From the NCBI RefSeq assembly GCF_009749395.1, contig NZ_WBIR01000024.1:1-52342 (forward strand): DNA of 52,342 nt, read 5' to 3'. Of the stretch, positions 40,253 through 48,065 are shown piece after piece. Source of the stretch: Agromyces salentinus (GTDB lineage Bacteria > Actinomycetota > Actinomycetes > Actinomycetales > Microbacteriaceae). The notes under the pieces are model-generated. The model saw only the letters and a list, made by a program, of their open reading frames with translations, ran no database searches and was not told where the DNA came from. How positions within the stretch are numbered: the stretch's first letter is position 1; every line of letters begins with the position of its first letter. Both the position numbers and the translations under genes were made by a program.

Positions 40253-40468
40253 ATGAGTGACACGTCCACGAACGCGGCAGCCCCGACTGACAACCGGGCC
40301 GAAGAGGATCGGGCGAACCTGCCCATGACCCAGGTCGACGAGGAGGAGGTCGCCTCGCATCGCGGCACTGCACAGGCCCCCGAGGGGCAGGGCGTCGGCA
40401 TCGCAGGTGAATCCTCGCCGCTTCCCGACGAGGACGCGGATCCGGCGGTCGAGCGCGGGATCGACTAG
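40253..40468 (+). CDS. Small acidic hypothetical protein (71 aa)
   Basis: ATG 40253 with GAAAGGAG 7 nt upstream. 71 residues, acidic (EEDRAN, DEEEVAS, PDEDADPAVE), no hydrophobic segment, probably disordered. I do not recognise a family. The start lies about 125 bp to the right of the CIRCE element, divergent from Hsp20, so it could share heat-shock control; no clear own promoter is seen. Its composition resembles the acidic protein at 39074. Confidence 0.65.
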   Translation: MSDTSTNAAAPTDNRAEEDRANLPMTQVDEEEVASHRGTAQAPEGQGVGIAGESSPLPDEDADPAVERGID

Positions 40469-40552
40469 CGCGCCGGGTGCGCGGCCGCGCCGCCCTCGAG
40501 TTCACAGCTCGGCACGCACGGCCGCATCCGCGCCCGCGGGTGCGCGCGCTGC

Positions 40553-40558
40553 TAGCGT
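40553..40558 (+). promoter_or_regulatory. -10 box of a probable leaderless transcript
   Basis: TAGCGT followed by exactly 7 nt (GTGCCGC) and the ATG at 40566. The same 7-nt string separates TAGGCT from the glutaminase ATG at 49109. No Shine-Dalgarno precedes either gene. Confidence 0.6.
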
Positions 40559-40565
40559 GTGCCGC

Positions 40566-41039
40566 ATGTCCGCACCGGTGCAGCAGCTCGTCGAGTCGAT
40601 GCTCGCGGGGGTCCAGGCCCTCGACGTCGACGCCGCGACCGCCACGATGTCCGACGACATCGTGCTCTACGACCCGCACTACCCGTACCCCGACATGGTC
40701 GGCATCGCGGCCGTACGCGAGGGCCTCGCGTGGGCGTTCACGCAGATGGCGAGCATGCGCTTCGACGTCGAGCGCTGGTTCTTCGGCGCCGACGGAACCT
40801 CGGTCGTCATCGAGACGTCGACGCATCACGTGCTGAAGATGGGGTCGAAGCGCCTCGACTTCCCGCAGGTGTTCGTCATCGACACGAACGGTGGCACTCG
40901 TGACGACGGGGAACCCGACGCGCTTCGCATCATCCGCATGCGGGCATACGAGCCCTACGGCCCCCACGGGTCGACGGGCTTCGGCCTGAAGATCGGCCAC
41001 GGCATCTACCGCATCACCCACCGTCGGCGACTGCGCTGA
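40566..41039 (+). CDS. NTF2-like (SnoaL-type) protein
   Basis: 157 residues. MLAGVQALDVDAATATMSDDIVLYDPHYPYPDMVGIAAVREG is the usual NTF2-like beginning (helix, catalytic-pocket Asp/His strand). W.F..... and a strand VVIETSTHHVLKMGSKRLDFPQVFVI follow, closing with a C-terminal RMRAYEPYG segment. Likely a small enzyme or ligand-binding protein; function unknown. The longer in-frame extension overlaps the preceding gene region and was rejected. Confidence 0.75.
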   Translation: MSAPVQQLVESMLAGVQALDVDAATATMSDDIVLYDPHYPYPDMVGIAAVREGLAWAFTQMASMRFDVERWFFGADGTSVVIETSTHHVLKMGSKRLDFPQVFVIDTNGGTRDDGEPDALRIIRMRAYEPYGPHGSTGFGLKIGHGIYRITHRRRLR

Positions 41040-41040
41040 C

Positions 41041-41066
41041 CGGGCGGATGCCGCGGCATCCACCCG
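41041..41066. terminator. 26-bp palindrome, bidirectional terminator
   Basis: CGGGCGGATGCCG followed directly by CGGCATCCACCCG, one mismatch from perfect. It fills the whole gap between the convergent NTF2-like and ogt genes. Confidence 0.75.
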
Positions 41067-41576
41067 TCAGAACAGGCGCGTCTGCGCGACGATGGGCGCC
41101 CCCTCGAGTTCGAGCAGCAGTCGCTTGCGCTCGAGGCCGCCGGCGTACCCGGTGAGGGACCCGTCGGCGCCGACCACCCGGTGGCAGGGCACGATGATGC
41201 TGAGGGGATTGCGTCCGACGGCATTGCCCACCCGCCGCGCGAGGTTGCGGTCGCCGAGCCGCACGGCGAGCGCACCGTATGTCGTGGTCGTGCCGTACGG
41301 GATCTCGCGCAGCATCTGCCACACCGCCACCTGGAACTCGTCGCCCGCCGGCGCCATCGACAGGTCGAACTCCGTGCGCTCGCCGCTGAGGTATTCGGCG
41401 AGCTCCTCACCGAAGCGCGCGACGAGCGGTTCGTCGGCAGCGACCGGCACACCGAGCGCCTCGACGGGCAGCGGGTGCCAGTGCCCCGGAAAGGTGATGC
41501 CCGCCAGCGCCTCGCCGTCGGCGACCACGAGCAGGTCGCCGAGGTCGGTCGGGAGGGTCGCGTGCCGCCGGGTCAT
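41067..41576 (-). CDS. ogt: Methylated-DNA--[protein]-cysteine S-methyltransferase
   Basis: Repairs O6-alkylguanine by a one-time transfer to its own cysteine. 169 residues. N-terminal variable domain, then FQVAVWQMLREIPYGTTTTYGALA and the active-site block IIVPCHRVVG with acceptor Cys131, and GYAGGLERKRLLLELE at the end. The Arg finger helix is RRVGNAVGRNP. No Ada-type regulatory domain is present. No strong promoter is visible to the right; the gap 41577-41726 shows nothing else. Confidence 0.95.
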   Translation of the reverse strand: MTRRHATLPTDLGDLLVVADGEALAGITFPGHWHPLPVEALGVPVAADEPLVARFGEELAEYLSGERTEFDLSMAPAGDEFQVAVWQMLREIPYGTTTTYGALAVRLGDRNLARRVGNAVGRNPLSIIVPCHRVVGADGSLTGYAGGLERKRLLLELEGAPIVAQTRLF

Positions 41577-41726
41577 GCTTCCATGATCGTCGGTCTTCGC
41601 TGCTGCGCGGCCGCGTTGGGCAGCGGGAATCGGACGTGATCCTCGCTATGGGCCGGCCGGCAGGCGCGTCCGCCGCCGAGTAATCGCCGCGCGTGCACGC
41701 GGCGCTCGCCCGGCCGCCGCCACTCG

Positions 41727-42092
41727 CTACCGCTCGCCGAGGAAGAGCCCGCGCTGCGTCGTCTCGCGGCGCACGGCGTCGATGAAGTCGCCGTAGGCGT
41801 TCTTGCTCTTGGCGTAGCCGATGGCGCCGCCCTTGACCGCGCCCAGCGCGCCGTCCTGGTCGAAGCGCAGCCACGTGTTGCCGTGCTGGTCTACGCCGAT
41901 GTCGAAGGTGAACGAGATGTGGAAGTTCTTGCCCGCCATCGCCCCGAGCAGCAACGTCTTCGTCAGGTTGCCGCGCTCGAGCTTGATGCTCCGCTCCGAG
42001 GGCTGCGTGGCCTCGTAGCCCAGACCCTTGGCGATCTCGACCACGACCGGCACGGTCTGCAGGTCATTGCCGGAGAGGATGAGTTCGGGCAT
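41727..42092 (-). CDS. Hypothetical protein (121 aa)
   Basis: ATG 42092 with AAGGAG 8 nt upstream, 121 residues, alpha/beta composition: PELILSGNDLQTVPVVVEIAKGLGY, then SIKLERGNLTKTLLLGAMAG and a strand NFHISFTFDIGVDQHGNTWLRF, ending GDFIDAVRRETTQRGLFLG. Codon use is like the neighbours. I do not recognise the family. The composition suggests a small soluble cytoplasmic protein. The 8-bp repeat array lies 180 bp upstream of its start. Confidence 0.7.
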   Translation of the reverse strand: MPELILSGNDLQTVPVVVEIAKGLGYEATQPSERSIKLERGNLTKTLLLGAMAGKNFHISFTFDIGVDQHGNTWLRFDQDGALGAVKGGAIGYAKSKNAYGDFIDAVRRETTQRGLFLGER

Positions 42093-42472
42093 GCTTCGGG
42101 CTCCTTCTGGGTGGGTGGCCTGATGACGATACCGCGGGCGGCGAGCGGATGTCGGGGCGCCGGTGGGCGGGCATCGGGCCGCGCGGGACGCGTTCGACGG
42201 GCGGAACGCGCGGGACGCTCAGGAGGCGGGCGAGCACGCGGGAGGAGCACGTCGGTCTGGAATGTCGCGCGACATCGCCACATCGCCACATCGCCACATC
42301 GCCACATCGCCACATCGCCACATCGCCACATCGCCACATCGCCACATCGCCACATGCGCTGGGTACCTGCCCCCTCCTGCCTCGCGCACCATGGCAGCCC
42401 GCTGATTCGATGCCCGCCTCGTACTGGCGCGCGGAACTCCGCCGCACCAGCGCTCCGCCGCACCGGCCGACG
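42093..42472. other. 380-bp intergenic region with an 8-bp tandem array
   Basis: Lies between two leftward genes. Besides the array at 42271-42355 it holds the promoter of the hypothetical gene, which I cannot locate with confidence, and no ORF with a credible ribosome binding site. The repetitive translations seen here in several frames come from the array. Confidence 0.6.
42271..42355. repeat. 8-bp tandem repeat array (CACATCGC, about 10 units)
   Basis: Nine perfect CACATCGC units (42279-42350), a first unit GACATCGC (42271-42278) and a final partial CACAT. The unit differs by one base from CACTTCGC of the array at 50514-50707. Confidence 0.95.
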
Positions 42473-42991
42473 TCAGTCCGGCTGCGCCGCGGCGATTCCG
42501 CGCGCCGAGCGAGGCGGCCGAGCGCGCAGGTGCTTGCCGACCTTCCCGAGCAGGCCGGTGAGACGCTCTCGCTCGGTGTCGTCGAGGGCTTCGACGAGCA
42601 TGCCGCGGACGACCTCGAGGTGCCCGGGGACCACGCGCTCGAGCAGCGCCGCGCCCTCGGGGGTGAGCCGCACCTCGACTCCGCGCTCGTCGTCGCTCGA
42701 TGGCGCTCTCGTCACGAGCCCCGACTGCTCCAGCCGGCCGACCTGGTAGGTCAGGCCGCTCTTGCTGTGCACGAGCCGGTCGGCCAGGTCGGTCATGCTG
42801 AGCGGCGACGGCCGGTCTTCGCCGAGGATCGCGAGGATCTGGAACTGCACGAAGCTGAGGTCGCCGTCGCGTCGGAGCTGGCCCACGACGCCGTGCTCCA
42901 CGAGGGCACTCACCTCGAGGAGCGCGAAGTACACGCCGAACTCGGGCGGCAGGCCCGGCGGGAGCATCGATGAGGCCTCGGATTCCGGCAT
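42473..42991 (-). CDS. MarR-family transcriptional regulator
   Basis: 172 residues. Winged helix at about 62-115 (MTDLADRLVHSKSGLTYQVGRLEQSGLV, wing DDERGVEVRLTPEG), with dimerisation helices at both ends. It is divergent from an MDR oxidoreductase gene and the shared 103-bp region carries TTCGAAT-type palindromes, the expected operator. This arrangement is typical of MarR regulators that sense quinones, aldehydes or other electrophiles handled by the neighbouring enzyme. Confidence 0.9.
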   Translation of the reverse strand: MPESEASSMLPPGLPPEFGVYFALLEVSALVEHGVVGQLRRDGDLSFVQFQILAILGEDRPSPLSMTDLADRLVHSKSGLTYQVGRLEQSGLVTRAPSSDDERGVEVRLTPEGAALLERVVPGHLEVVRGMLVEALDDTERERLTGLLGKVGKHLRARPPRSARGIAAAQPD

Positions 42992-43010
42992 GCCCGCATC
43001 CTACGACGCG

Positions 43011-43081
43011 AATTGATTCGAATTGGAAATAACCGCGCCCGACACGGCGTTGTCGATCGATGAAGGTAGTTCGAATTCGAA
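43011..43081. promoter_or_regulatory. MarR operators in the divergent region
   Basis: AATTGATTCGAATT (43011-43024, core palindrome ATTCGAAT at 43016-43023) and the perfect palindrome TTCGAATTCGAA (43070-43081). The second ends where the oxidoreductase Shine-Dalgarno AAGGAG begins, so bound repressor could also block translation initiation or early elongation. Confidence 0.7.
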
Positions 43082-43094
43082 GGAGTTCTCCATC

Positions 43095-44132
43095 ATGACC
43101 GTCTCATCCACGACACCGACCCAGGCCACGGGCACCAGCGAGGGCAAGGGCAAGGGCGCGCACGACACCCCCACCACGACCATGCGCGCGATCCAGTTCG
43201 GCCGGTACGGCCAGCCGGACGTCCTCGAGGTCGTCGAGGTCCCCCGTCCCCACGCCGGGCCCGGCGAAGCCCTCGTCCGCGTCGCCGGTACCACGTTCAA
43301 CCCGGTCGACGCCTCGATCCGCGCGGGCTACCTCGCGGGGATGTTCCCGGTCGAGCTGCCGCACGTGCCCGGCATCGACGTCAGCGGCACGGTCGTCGCC
43401 GTGGGCGACGGCGTCGACTCCGAGCTCGTCAGCCGCGACGTGATCGCGTTCCTGCCCATGACCGGGCCAGGCGCCTCCGCCGAATACGCAGCCGTGCCCG
43501 CCGAGCTCATCGCACCCGCGCCCACCTCCATCCCCCTCGCGGATGCCGCGGCGCTGGCCTCGAGCGGACTCACCGCCTGGCAGGCGGTCGTCGAGCAGGC
43601 CGACGTGCAGCGCGGACAGCGCGTGCTCGTCAACGGCGGCGGGGGCGGCGTCGGCGGATTCGCCGTGCAGCTCGCTGCGCGGGCCGGCGCGACGGTGATC
43701 GCCACGGCGGGGCCGCGCAGCCGTGCGGCGGTCGAGGCGCAGGGCGCGAGCCAGGTCGTCGACTACACGAGCACGCCCGTGACCGACGCCGTGACCGAGC
43801 CGGTCGACGTCGTCGTCAACCTCGTGCGCACCTCGCCAGAGGAGACGGCGGCGCTCGTCGGGCTCATCCGCCCCGACGGCGTGTTCGTCTCGACCACCAC
43901 GCCCGGAACCGCGCCGGCGGCCGCCGACGTGCGCACGGTGAGCGTGTACGCCAGGAGCGACGCCGACCAACTCGCCGAACTGGCCCGACTGGTCGATGCG
44001 GGCGAGTTGCGCGTCGACGTCAGCGCGCACCACCCGCTCGAGGACCTCGCCACCGTGCACGCCCTCGGCGAGCGCGGCGAGCTCCGCGGCAAGGTCGTGC
44101 TCACGCCGACGAGCGCGGTCGCGCGCGACTGA
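43095..44132 (+). CDS. MDR-type NADP-dependent oxidoreductase
   Basis: 345 residues from ATG 43095 (AAGGAG 9 nt upstream); a Thr/Ser/Gly/Lys-rich leader of 30 residues precedes the domain. GroES-like half: MRAIQFGRYGQPDVLEVVEVPRP, GTTFNPVDASIRAGYL, HVPGIDVSGTV. Rossmann half: NGGGGGVGGFAVQLAARAGA, VVDYTSTPVTD. No zinc cysteines, so quinone-oxidoreductase-like. It is divergent from the MarR gene that probably represses it. The likely substrates are quinones or enones. Confidence 0.88.
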   Translation: MTVSSTTPTQATGTSEGKGKGAHDTPTTTMRAIQFGRYGQPDVLEVVEVPRPHAGPGEALVRVAGTTFNPVDASIRAGYLAGMFPVELPHVPGIDVSGTVVAVGDGVDSELVSRDVIAFLPMTGPGASAEYAAVPAELIAPAPTSIPLADAAALASSGLTAWQAVVEQADVQRGQRVLVNGGGGGVGGFAVQLAARAGATVIATAGPRSRAAVEAQGASQVVDYTSTPVTDAVTEPVDVVVNLVRTSPEETAALVGLIRPDGVFVSTTTPGTAPAAADVRTVSVYARSDADQLAELARLVDAGELRVDVSAHHPLEDLATVHALGERGELRGKVVLTPTSAVARD

Positions 44133-44215
44133 GCCGAGCGGGCACGGGCAGGGCACGCGAGCGCGGCCACGCACCCGACCGCCACGGAGCACGTCCGAGC
44201 CCGACGCACGTCGGC

Positions 44216-44950
44216 TCAGATCCAGCCCTGCTCCCATGCCCGCTCGGCCGCCTCGTGCCGCGACGACGCATCGAGCTTCGTCATGGCCGAGGAGAGGTAG
44301 TTGCGCACGGTGCCCGGCGCGAGGTGGAGTCGCTCCGCGATCTGCTGCACGCTCATCGTCGATCGACTGAAGCGCAGGGCGTCGAGCTCGCGGTCGGTGA
44401 GCGGGCAGCGCTCGGCGGTCAGCGCGGTCGCCGCGATCTCGGGGTCGATATAGCGTCGCCCCGCCGCGACGTCGCGGATCACGTGCGCCAGCTCCTCGGC
44501 CGGCGTCGACTTCGGCACGAAGCCCGAGACCTTCGACGCCAGGGCCCGGCGCAGCACCCCGGGGCGGGCGTGCCGGGTCACGATCACGACGCGCGTCGGA
44601 ACCGCGGCGAGGATGCGCGTCGCCGCCTCGATGCCGTCGGCCTCGGGCATCTCGAGGTCGAGCAGGCACACGTCGGGTCGCGTCGCGATCGCCTGCTCGA
44701 CCGCGGCGACGCCGTCGGCGGCACTCGCCACGACCTCGATATCGGGCTCCAGGTTCAGCAGCGCGACGAGGGCCCCGCGGATGAGGTGCTCGTCATCCGC
44801 GATCAGCAACCGGATGCCGCGTGCCGCACCATCCGCGCCGGCGTCGACCGGGCCGACTCCGACCCCGCCAGCCGCGACCCCGCCGGCCGCAACCCCGCCA
44901 GCCGCACCCCCGCCGGCCCCGACCCCGCCGGCCCCGGCCGCGCCGCTCAC
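44216..44950 (-). CDS. NarL/LuxR-family response regulator
   Basis: 244 residues. A Gly/Ala/Val-rich tail of about 44 residues is followed by the receiver domain (RLLIADDEHLIRGAL; phospho-acceptor Asp98 in LLDLEMP; Lys147 in FVPKS) and a C-terminal LuxR helix-turn-helix (LTDRELDALRFSRSTMSVQQIAERLHLAPGTVRNYLS). The GTG at 44950 overlaps the stop of the sensor kinase gene (GTGA). It forms a two-component pair with that DesK-like kinase. The low-complexity N-terminal tail is encoded by a roughly 15-bp degenerate repeat. Confidence 0.9.
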   Translation of the reverse strand: MSGAAGAGGVGAGGGAAGGVAAGGVAAGGVGVGPVDAGADGAARGIRLLIADDEHLIRGALVALLNLEPDIEVVASAADGVAAVEQAIATRPDVCLLDLEMPEADGIEAATRILAAVPTRVVIVTRHARPGVLRRALASKVSGFVPKSTPAEELAHVIRDVAAGRRYIDPEIAATALTAERCPLTDRELDALRFSRSTMSVQQIAERLHLAPGTVRNYLSSAMTKLDASSRHEAAERAWEQGWI

Positions 44951-46176
44951 GCCTCCACCTGCTCACCAACGGGCACGGTGGCCCGGAGCTCGAAGCGCCC
45001 GCGCGCGGCATCCGTCACCGTCTCGAGGGCGCCGCCCACCGCCGCGAGCCGCTCGCGCAGGCCGGCGAGCCCCGACCCCTGCGCCTCGGCACCGGCGCGC
45101 CCGCCCGCTGAGGCGCCGGCGGCACCGGATGCCGCGACATCCGTCACGCCGTCGTTGACGATGCGCAGCTCGGTGAACCCGCCCGTCGTCGCGACCTCGA
45201 TCGTCACGGCCGTCGCCTCGCTGTGCCGCAGGATGTTCGTCGTCGCCTCGCGCACGACGGACGCGAGCGCGCTGCGCGCGGCGGCATCCGCCGGCAATGC
45301 TCCGAGCCGCAGGTCGCACGCGGCCCCCGACGCGGTGAGCACCTCGCGGGCGTTCTCGAGCTCGTCGTCGAAGGCGACCTGGCGGTAGCCGGCGACGAGC
45401 GAACGCGTCTCCTCGAGGGCCTGCTTGGCGATGAGGCGCGTCTCGTGGATGTGCTCGCGCGCGGCCTCAGGGTCGACCTCGAGCAGGCGCTCGGCGAGCT
45501 CGGCCTTCAGCGAGATGACCTGCAGGTGGTGGCCCTGGATGTCGTGCAGGTCGGACGCGAACCGCAGCCGCTCCTGCGTCACCGCGAGCTCGGCGGCCGT
45601 GCGGCGGTTGCGGTCGAGCCGCACGACGACCTCCCACCACCAGAGGCTCGAGAGCAGCATGAGCGGCACCATCGCCGCGAAGAAGCCGAACACCCACAGG
45701 TCCGACGAGCCGATGATCGAGAAGGGCACGCCCGTGATCCACCCGGTGAGGATCGGATGCGAGACGAACAGGCCGATGTTCGCGAACAGCAGCGTGCGTC
45801 GACGCGGCGTCGGCAGCAGGCAGGCGAGGACGGACGCGGCCGCCCAGAGCGGCACGGCGGCGGTGAGCTCGGCGCCCGGGACGAACAGGCCGAGCACCCA
45901 GACGGATGCCGCGGGCACGAGGAGCGCCGCCGTCCAGCCGGGGTGCGGCAGGCCGCCGCCGCGTCCGGCACGGAGGAACCAGCAGTAGCGGATCTGCGTC
46001 GCGGACGCGACGAGCGTCAGCAGGACGAGCACCGCGGTCGCGGGGTCGCCCGTTGCGGTGTACGCCTCGAGCATCGTGAGCATCACGATGGCGTCGAGGA
46101 ACCCGATGAAGAAGACGATCGACCCGAGCGTGTAGAGCCACGTGGTGTGCACGCTCCGGGCGGGTTCGGCAGGCAT
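44947..46176 (-). CDS. DesK-like sensor histidine kinase
   Basis: 409 residues. About six membrane segments in the first 185 residues, a short coiled coil, then a HisKA_3 dimerisation helix with phospho-acceptor His211 (FASDLHDIQGHHLQVISLK) and an HATPase domain with the N-box REATTNILRHS and G-box GSGLAGLRERL. An Ala/Gly-rich insert lies before the G-box. There is no extracellular sensor domain, as in membrane-sensing DesK/LiaS-type kinases. It is the first gene of the pair; no Shine-Dalgarno precedes ATG 46176, but a TAGGCT -10 ends 7 nt before it. Confidence 0.9.
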   Translation of the reverse strand: MPAEPARSVHTTWLYTLGSIVFFIGFLDAIVMLTMLEAYTATGDPATAVLVLLTLVASATQIRYCWFLRAGRGGGLPHPGWTAALLVPAASVWVLGLFVPGAELTAAVPLWAAASVLACLLPTPRRRTLLFANIGLFVSHPILTGWITGVPFSIIGSSDLWVFGFFAAMVPLMLLSSLWWWEVVVRLDRNRRTAAELAVTQERLRFASDLHDIQGHHLQVISLKAELAERLLEVDPEAAREHIHETRLIAKQALEETRSLVAGYRQVAFDDELENAREVLTASGAACDLRLGALPADAAARSALASVVREATTNILRHSEATAVTIEVATTGGFTELRIVNDGVTDVAASGAAGASAGGRAGAEAQGSGLAGLRERLAAVGGALETVTDAARGRFELRATVPVGEQVEA

Positions 46177-46183
46177 GGGTCAG

Positions 46184-46207
46184 AGCCTAGGCCAGTGACA
46201 TTTGTCA
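46184..46207 (-). promoter_or_regulatory. Leaderless promoter and dyad of the two-component operon
   Basis: On the minus strand TAGGCT (46184-46189) stands 7 nt before the kinase ATG. Just upstream is the dyad TGACATTTGTCA (46196-46207, arms TGACA/TGTCA around TT), a plausible binding site for the cognate response regulator. Confidence 0.55.
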
Positions 46208-46345
46208 TGCTCCGGCGTGCGGAACCCCACGCGAATGCCTGACACCACGGCACTGCCGGGCGGCGACGCGGTCGCGGAGGCTTGATCCATCACCAGCCGC
46301 TCCCGTTCGGGGCCGCTGCATCCGCTTCCCACGAGAGGACCCGTC

Positions 46346-46909
46346 ATGATCGACGCACTCCAGGACTTCACCTCCTCCTTCCCCGACTTCCTCCAGTGGC
46401 TCGGCGTCATGATCGTGGCCGCGATCCCGTTCGTCGAGTCGTACTTCGGCGCGGTCATCGGCGTCGTGATCGGGCTGCCGCCCGCCCTCGCGATCGCCGC
46501 AGCCGTCATCGGCAACGTCATCTCGATGCTGATCTTCGTCTTCACCGCCCACAGCGCCCGCACGAAGGCGGTCGCGAGCCGTCAGCGCAAGCGCGCACTG
46601 GTCGGAGCCGAGGCGCCGGGCGCCGGGGCATCCGGTTCGGGAGGTCTCGATGCGGATGCCGCAGCCGACGGGATCGGCCCCGAGGAGTCGCCGCGCCGCG
46701 AGAAGCTCCGCCGCGCGTTCGACAAGTACGGCGTCGCGGGCGTCAGCATCGTCGGGCAGACCATGCTGCCCAGCCAGATCACGTCGGCCGCGATGGTCTC
46801 GTTCGGCGCCAACCGCAACACCGTGATCTTCTGGCAGATCATCTCGATCATCCTCTGGGGCGTCGTGTTCGGTGTGCTGGCGACGCTGGGCGTCTCGCTG
46901 GCGCGCTGA
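46346..46909 (+). CDS. Putative small multidrug export protein (Sm_multidrug_ex-like)
   Basis: 187 residues. N-terminal hydrophobic region with IVAAIPFVESYFGAVIGVVIGLP, the glutamate-containing pattern of this family, then FVFTAHSARTKAVASRQRKR, an Ala/Gly-rich linker of about 40 residues and a C-terminal hydrophobic segment (FWQIISIILWGVVFGVLATLG). GAGAGGA lies 7 nt before the ATG. Transport activity of the family is little tested. It is divergent from the two-component operon (169-bp gap), which may regulate it. Confidence 0.75.
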   Translation: MIDALQDFTSSFPDFLQWLGVMIVAAIPFVESYFGAVIGVVIGLPPALAIAAAVIGNVISMLIFVFTAHSARTKAVASRQRKRALVGAEAPGAGASGSGGLDADAAADGIGPEESPRREKLRRAFDKYGVAGVSIVGQTMLPSQITSAAMVSFGANRNTVIFWQIISIILWGVVFGVLATLGVSLAR

Positions 46910-47044
46910 TCGGGTCCGGTCGTCGGCCGCGGGCGGGGGCCCGTCGCGCCGAAGCCGGAACCAGGACGGGCCGGGAGCAGACGCTCCCGGCCCGTTCGCC
47001 GCGCGCCCGCGCCAGGCTCCTCGCGCGCCCGAATCGACGCTGGC

Positions 47045-47887
47045 TCAGCGGAGCGTCTGGCTCCCGATGACCGAGAGCAACTGCAGCTTCTCGGCGGTCT
47101 CGCTGCCCGGGATCGCGGTGTAGACGAGCAGCGAGTGCGACTGCGCGGGGTCGAGCAGCGTCTGGCAGGCGAGCTCGAGCACCCCGAGCTCGGGATGCAC
47201 GAAGTGCTTGACGTCGCGCGGGCGGATGCCGACCTCGTGCAGGCCCCACACCTCGCGGAACTCCTCGCTCTGCGCGAGCAGTTGCTCGGCGAGGTGAGCG
47301 GCTCGCGAGTCGGCGCCCCGCAGCGTCGCCACCTGCCGGAGGCCCGAGGCCCACAGCCGGCTGAGGAAGGCGTGGTCCTCGGGTGCGTAGAGCGCGCGCG
47401 TCGCCGGATCGGTGAACCACCGGTAGCCGATGCTGCGGGCCGGTCCGCGGTACGCGGTCAGGTCGCCGGTGAGGGCGACGGCGAGCGGCGTCTGCCGCAG
47501 GCTCTCCCCGAGTTCGGTGACGATCTCGGCGGGCGTGTCCTGCAGGCGGTCGAAGATGCGCAGCATCCCTGGGCCGATGTACTCGCCGGATGAGCCCCGC
47601 CCCGGCGGCGTGTGCCCCGCGAGCCGGAAGAGGTGGTCGCGCTCGTCGAGCGAGAGGTGCAGGCCCTGCGCGATCGAGGCGATCATCTGCTCCGACGGCT
47701 GCGGCCCCCGCTCGCGCTCGAGGCGCGAGTAGTAGTCGGTCGACATGTGGCTGAGGGCGGCGACCTCCTCGCGGCGGAGCCCGCTCGTGCGCCGCCGTTG
47801 CCCGCGCGGCAGTCCGACGTCCTCGGGCTGCAGTGACTCGCGGCGGTGGCGGAGGAACTCCGCCAGTCCGGTCCGGTCGATCTCCAT
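47045..47887 (-). CDS. XRE-type regulator with MmyB-like ligand domain
   Basis: 280 residues. N-terminal helix-turn-helix (GLRREEVAALSHMSTDYYSRLERERGPQPSEQMIASIAQ and following), preceded by LAEFLRHRRESL, then the MmyB-like C-terminal domain (YRWFTDPATRALYAPEDH; HPELGVLELACQTL; LLVYTAIPGSETAEKL). Starts at ATG 47887 with GAGGGGG upstream. It is divergent from an SDR gene; regulators of this group commonly sit next to, and control, an SDR. Confidence 0.9.
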   Translation of the reverse strand: MEIDRTGLAEFLRHRRESLQPEDVGLPRGQRRRTSGLRREEVAALSHMSTDYYSRLERERGPQPSEQMIASIAQGLHLSLDERDHLFRLAGHTPPGRGSSGEYIGPGMLRIFDRLQDTPAEIVTELGESLRQTPLAVALTGDLTAYRGPARSIGYRWFTDPATRALYAPEDHAFLSRLWASGLRQVATLRGADSRAAHLAEQLLAQSEEFREVWGLHEVGIRPRDVKHFVHPELGVLELACQTLLDPAQSHSLLVYTAIPGSETAEKLQLLSVIGSQTLR

Positions 47888-48065
47888 GCGTCCCCCTCGT
47901 GGCTTCCGGTTCCTTTCTAGCGCGTGCGCGTGGGGCCATCCACGGACTGCCGATCCCAGGATGGGCGGGAGCCTCGGCCTGCGTATCGGGGGATCGTCAG
48001 GCCCTGAATAGGTTCGCGCCGATCGGCGACGGTGGAAGCACGACACGATCGGCAGGAGCCAGCAC

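Noticed and set aside
42064..42463. Open frames with WRCGDVAM or HIATSPHR repeats
   Set aside because: They are translations of the 8-bp array; no ribosome binding site or conserved domain accompanies them.
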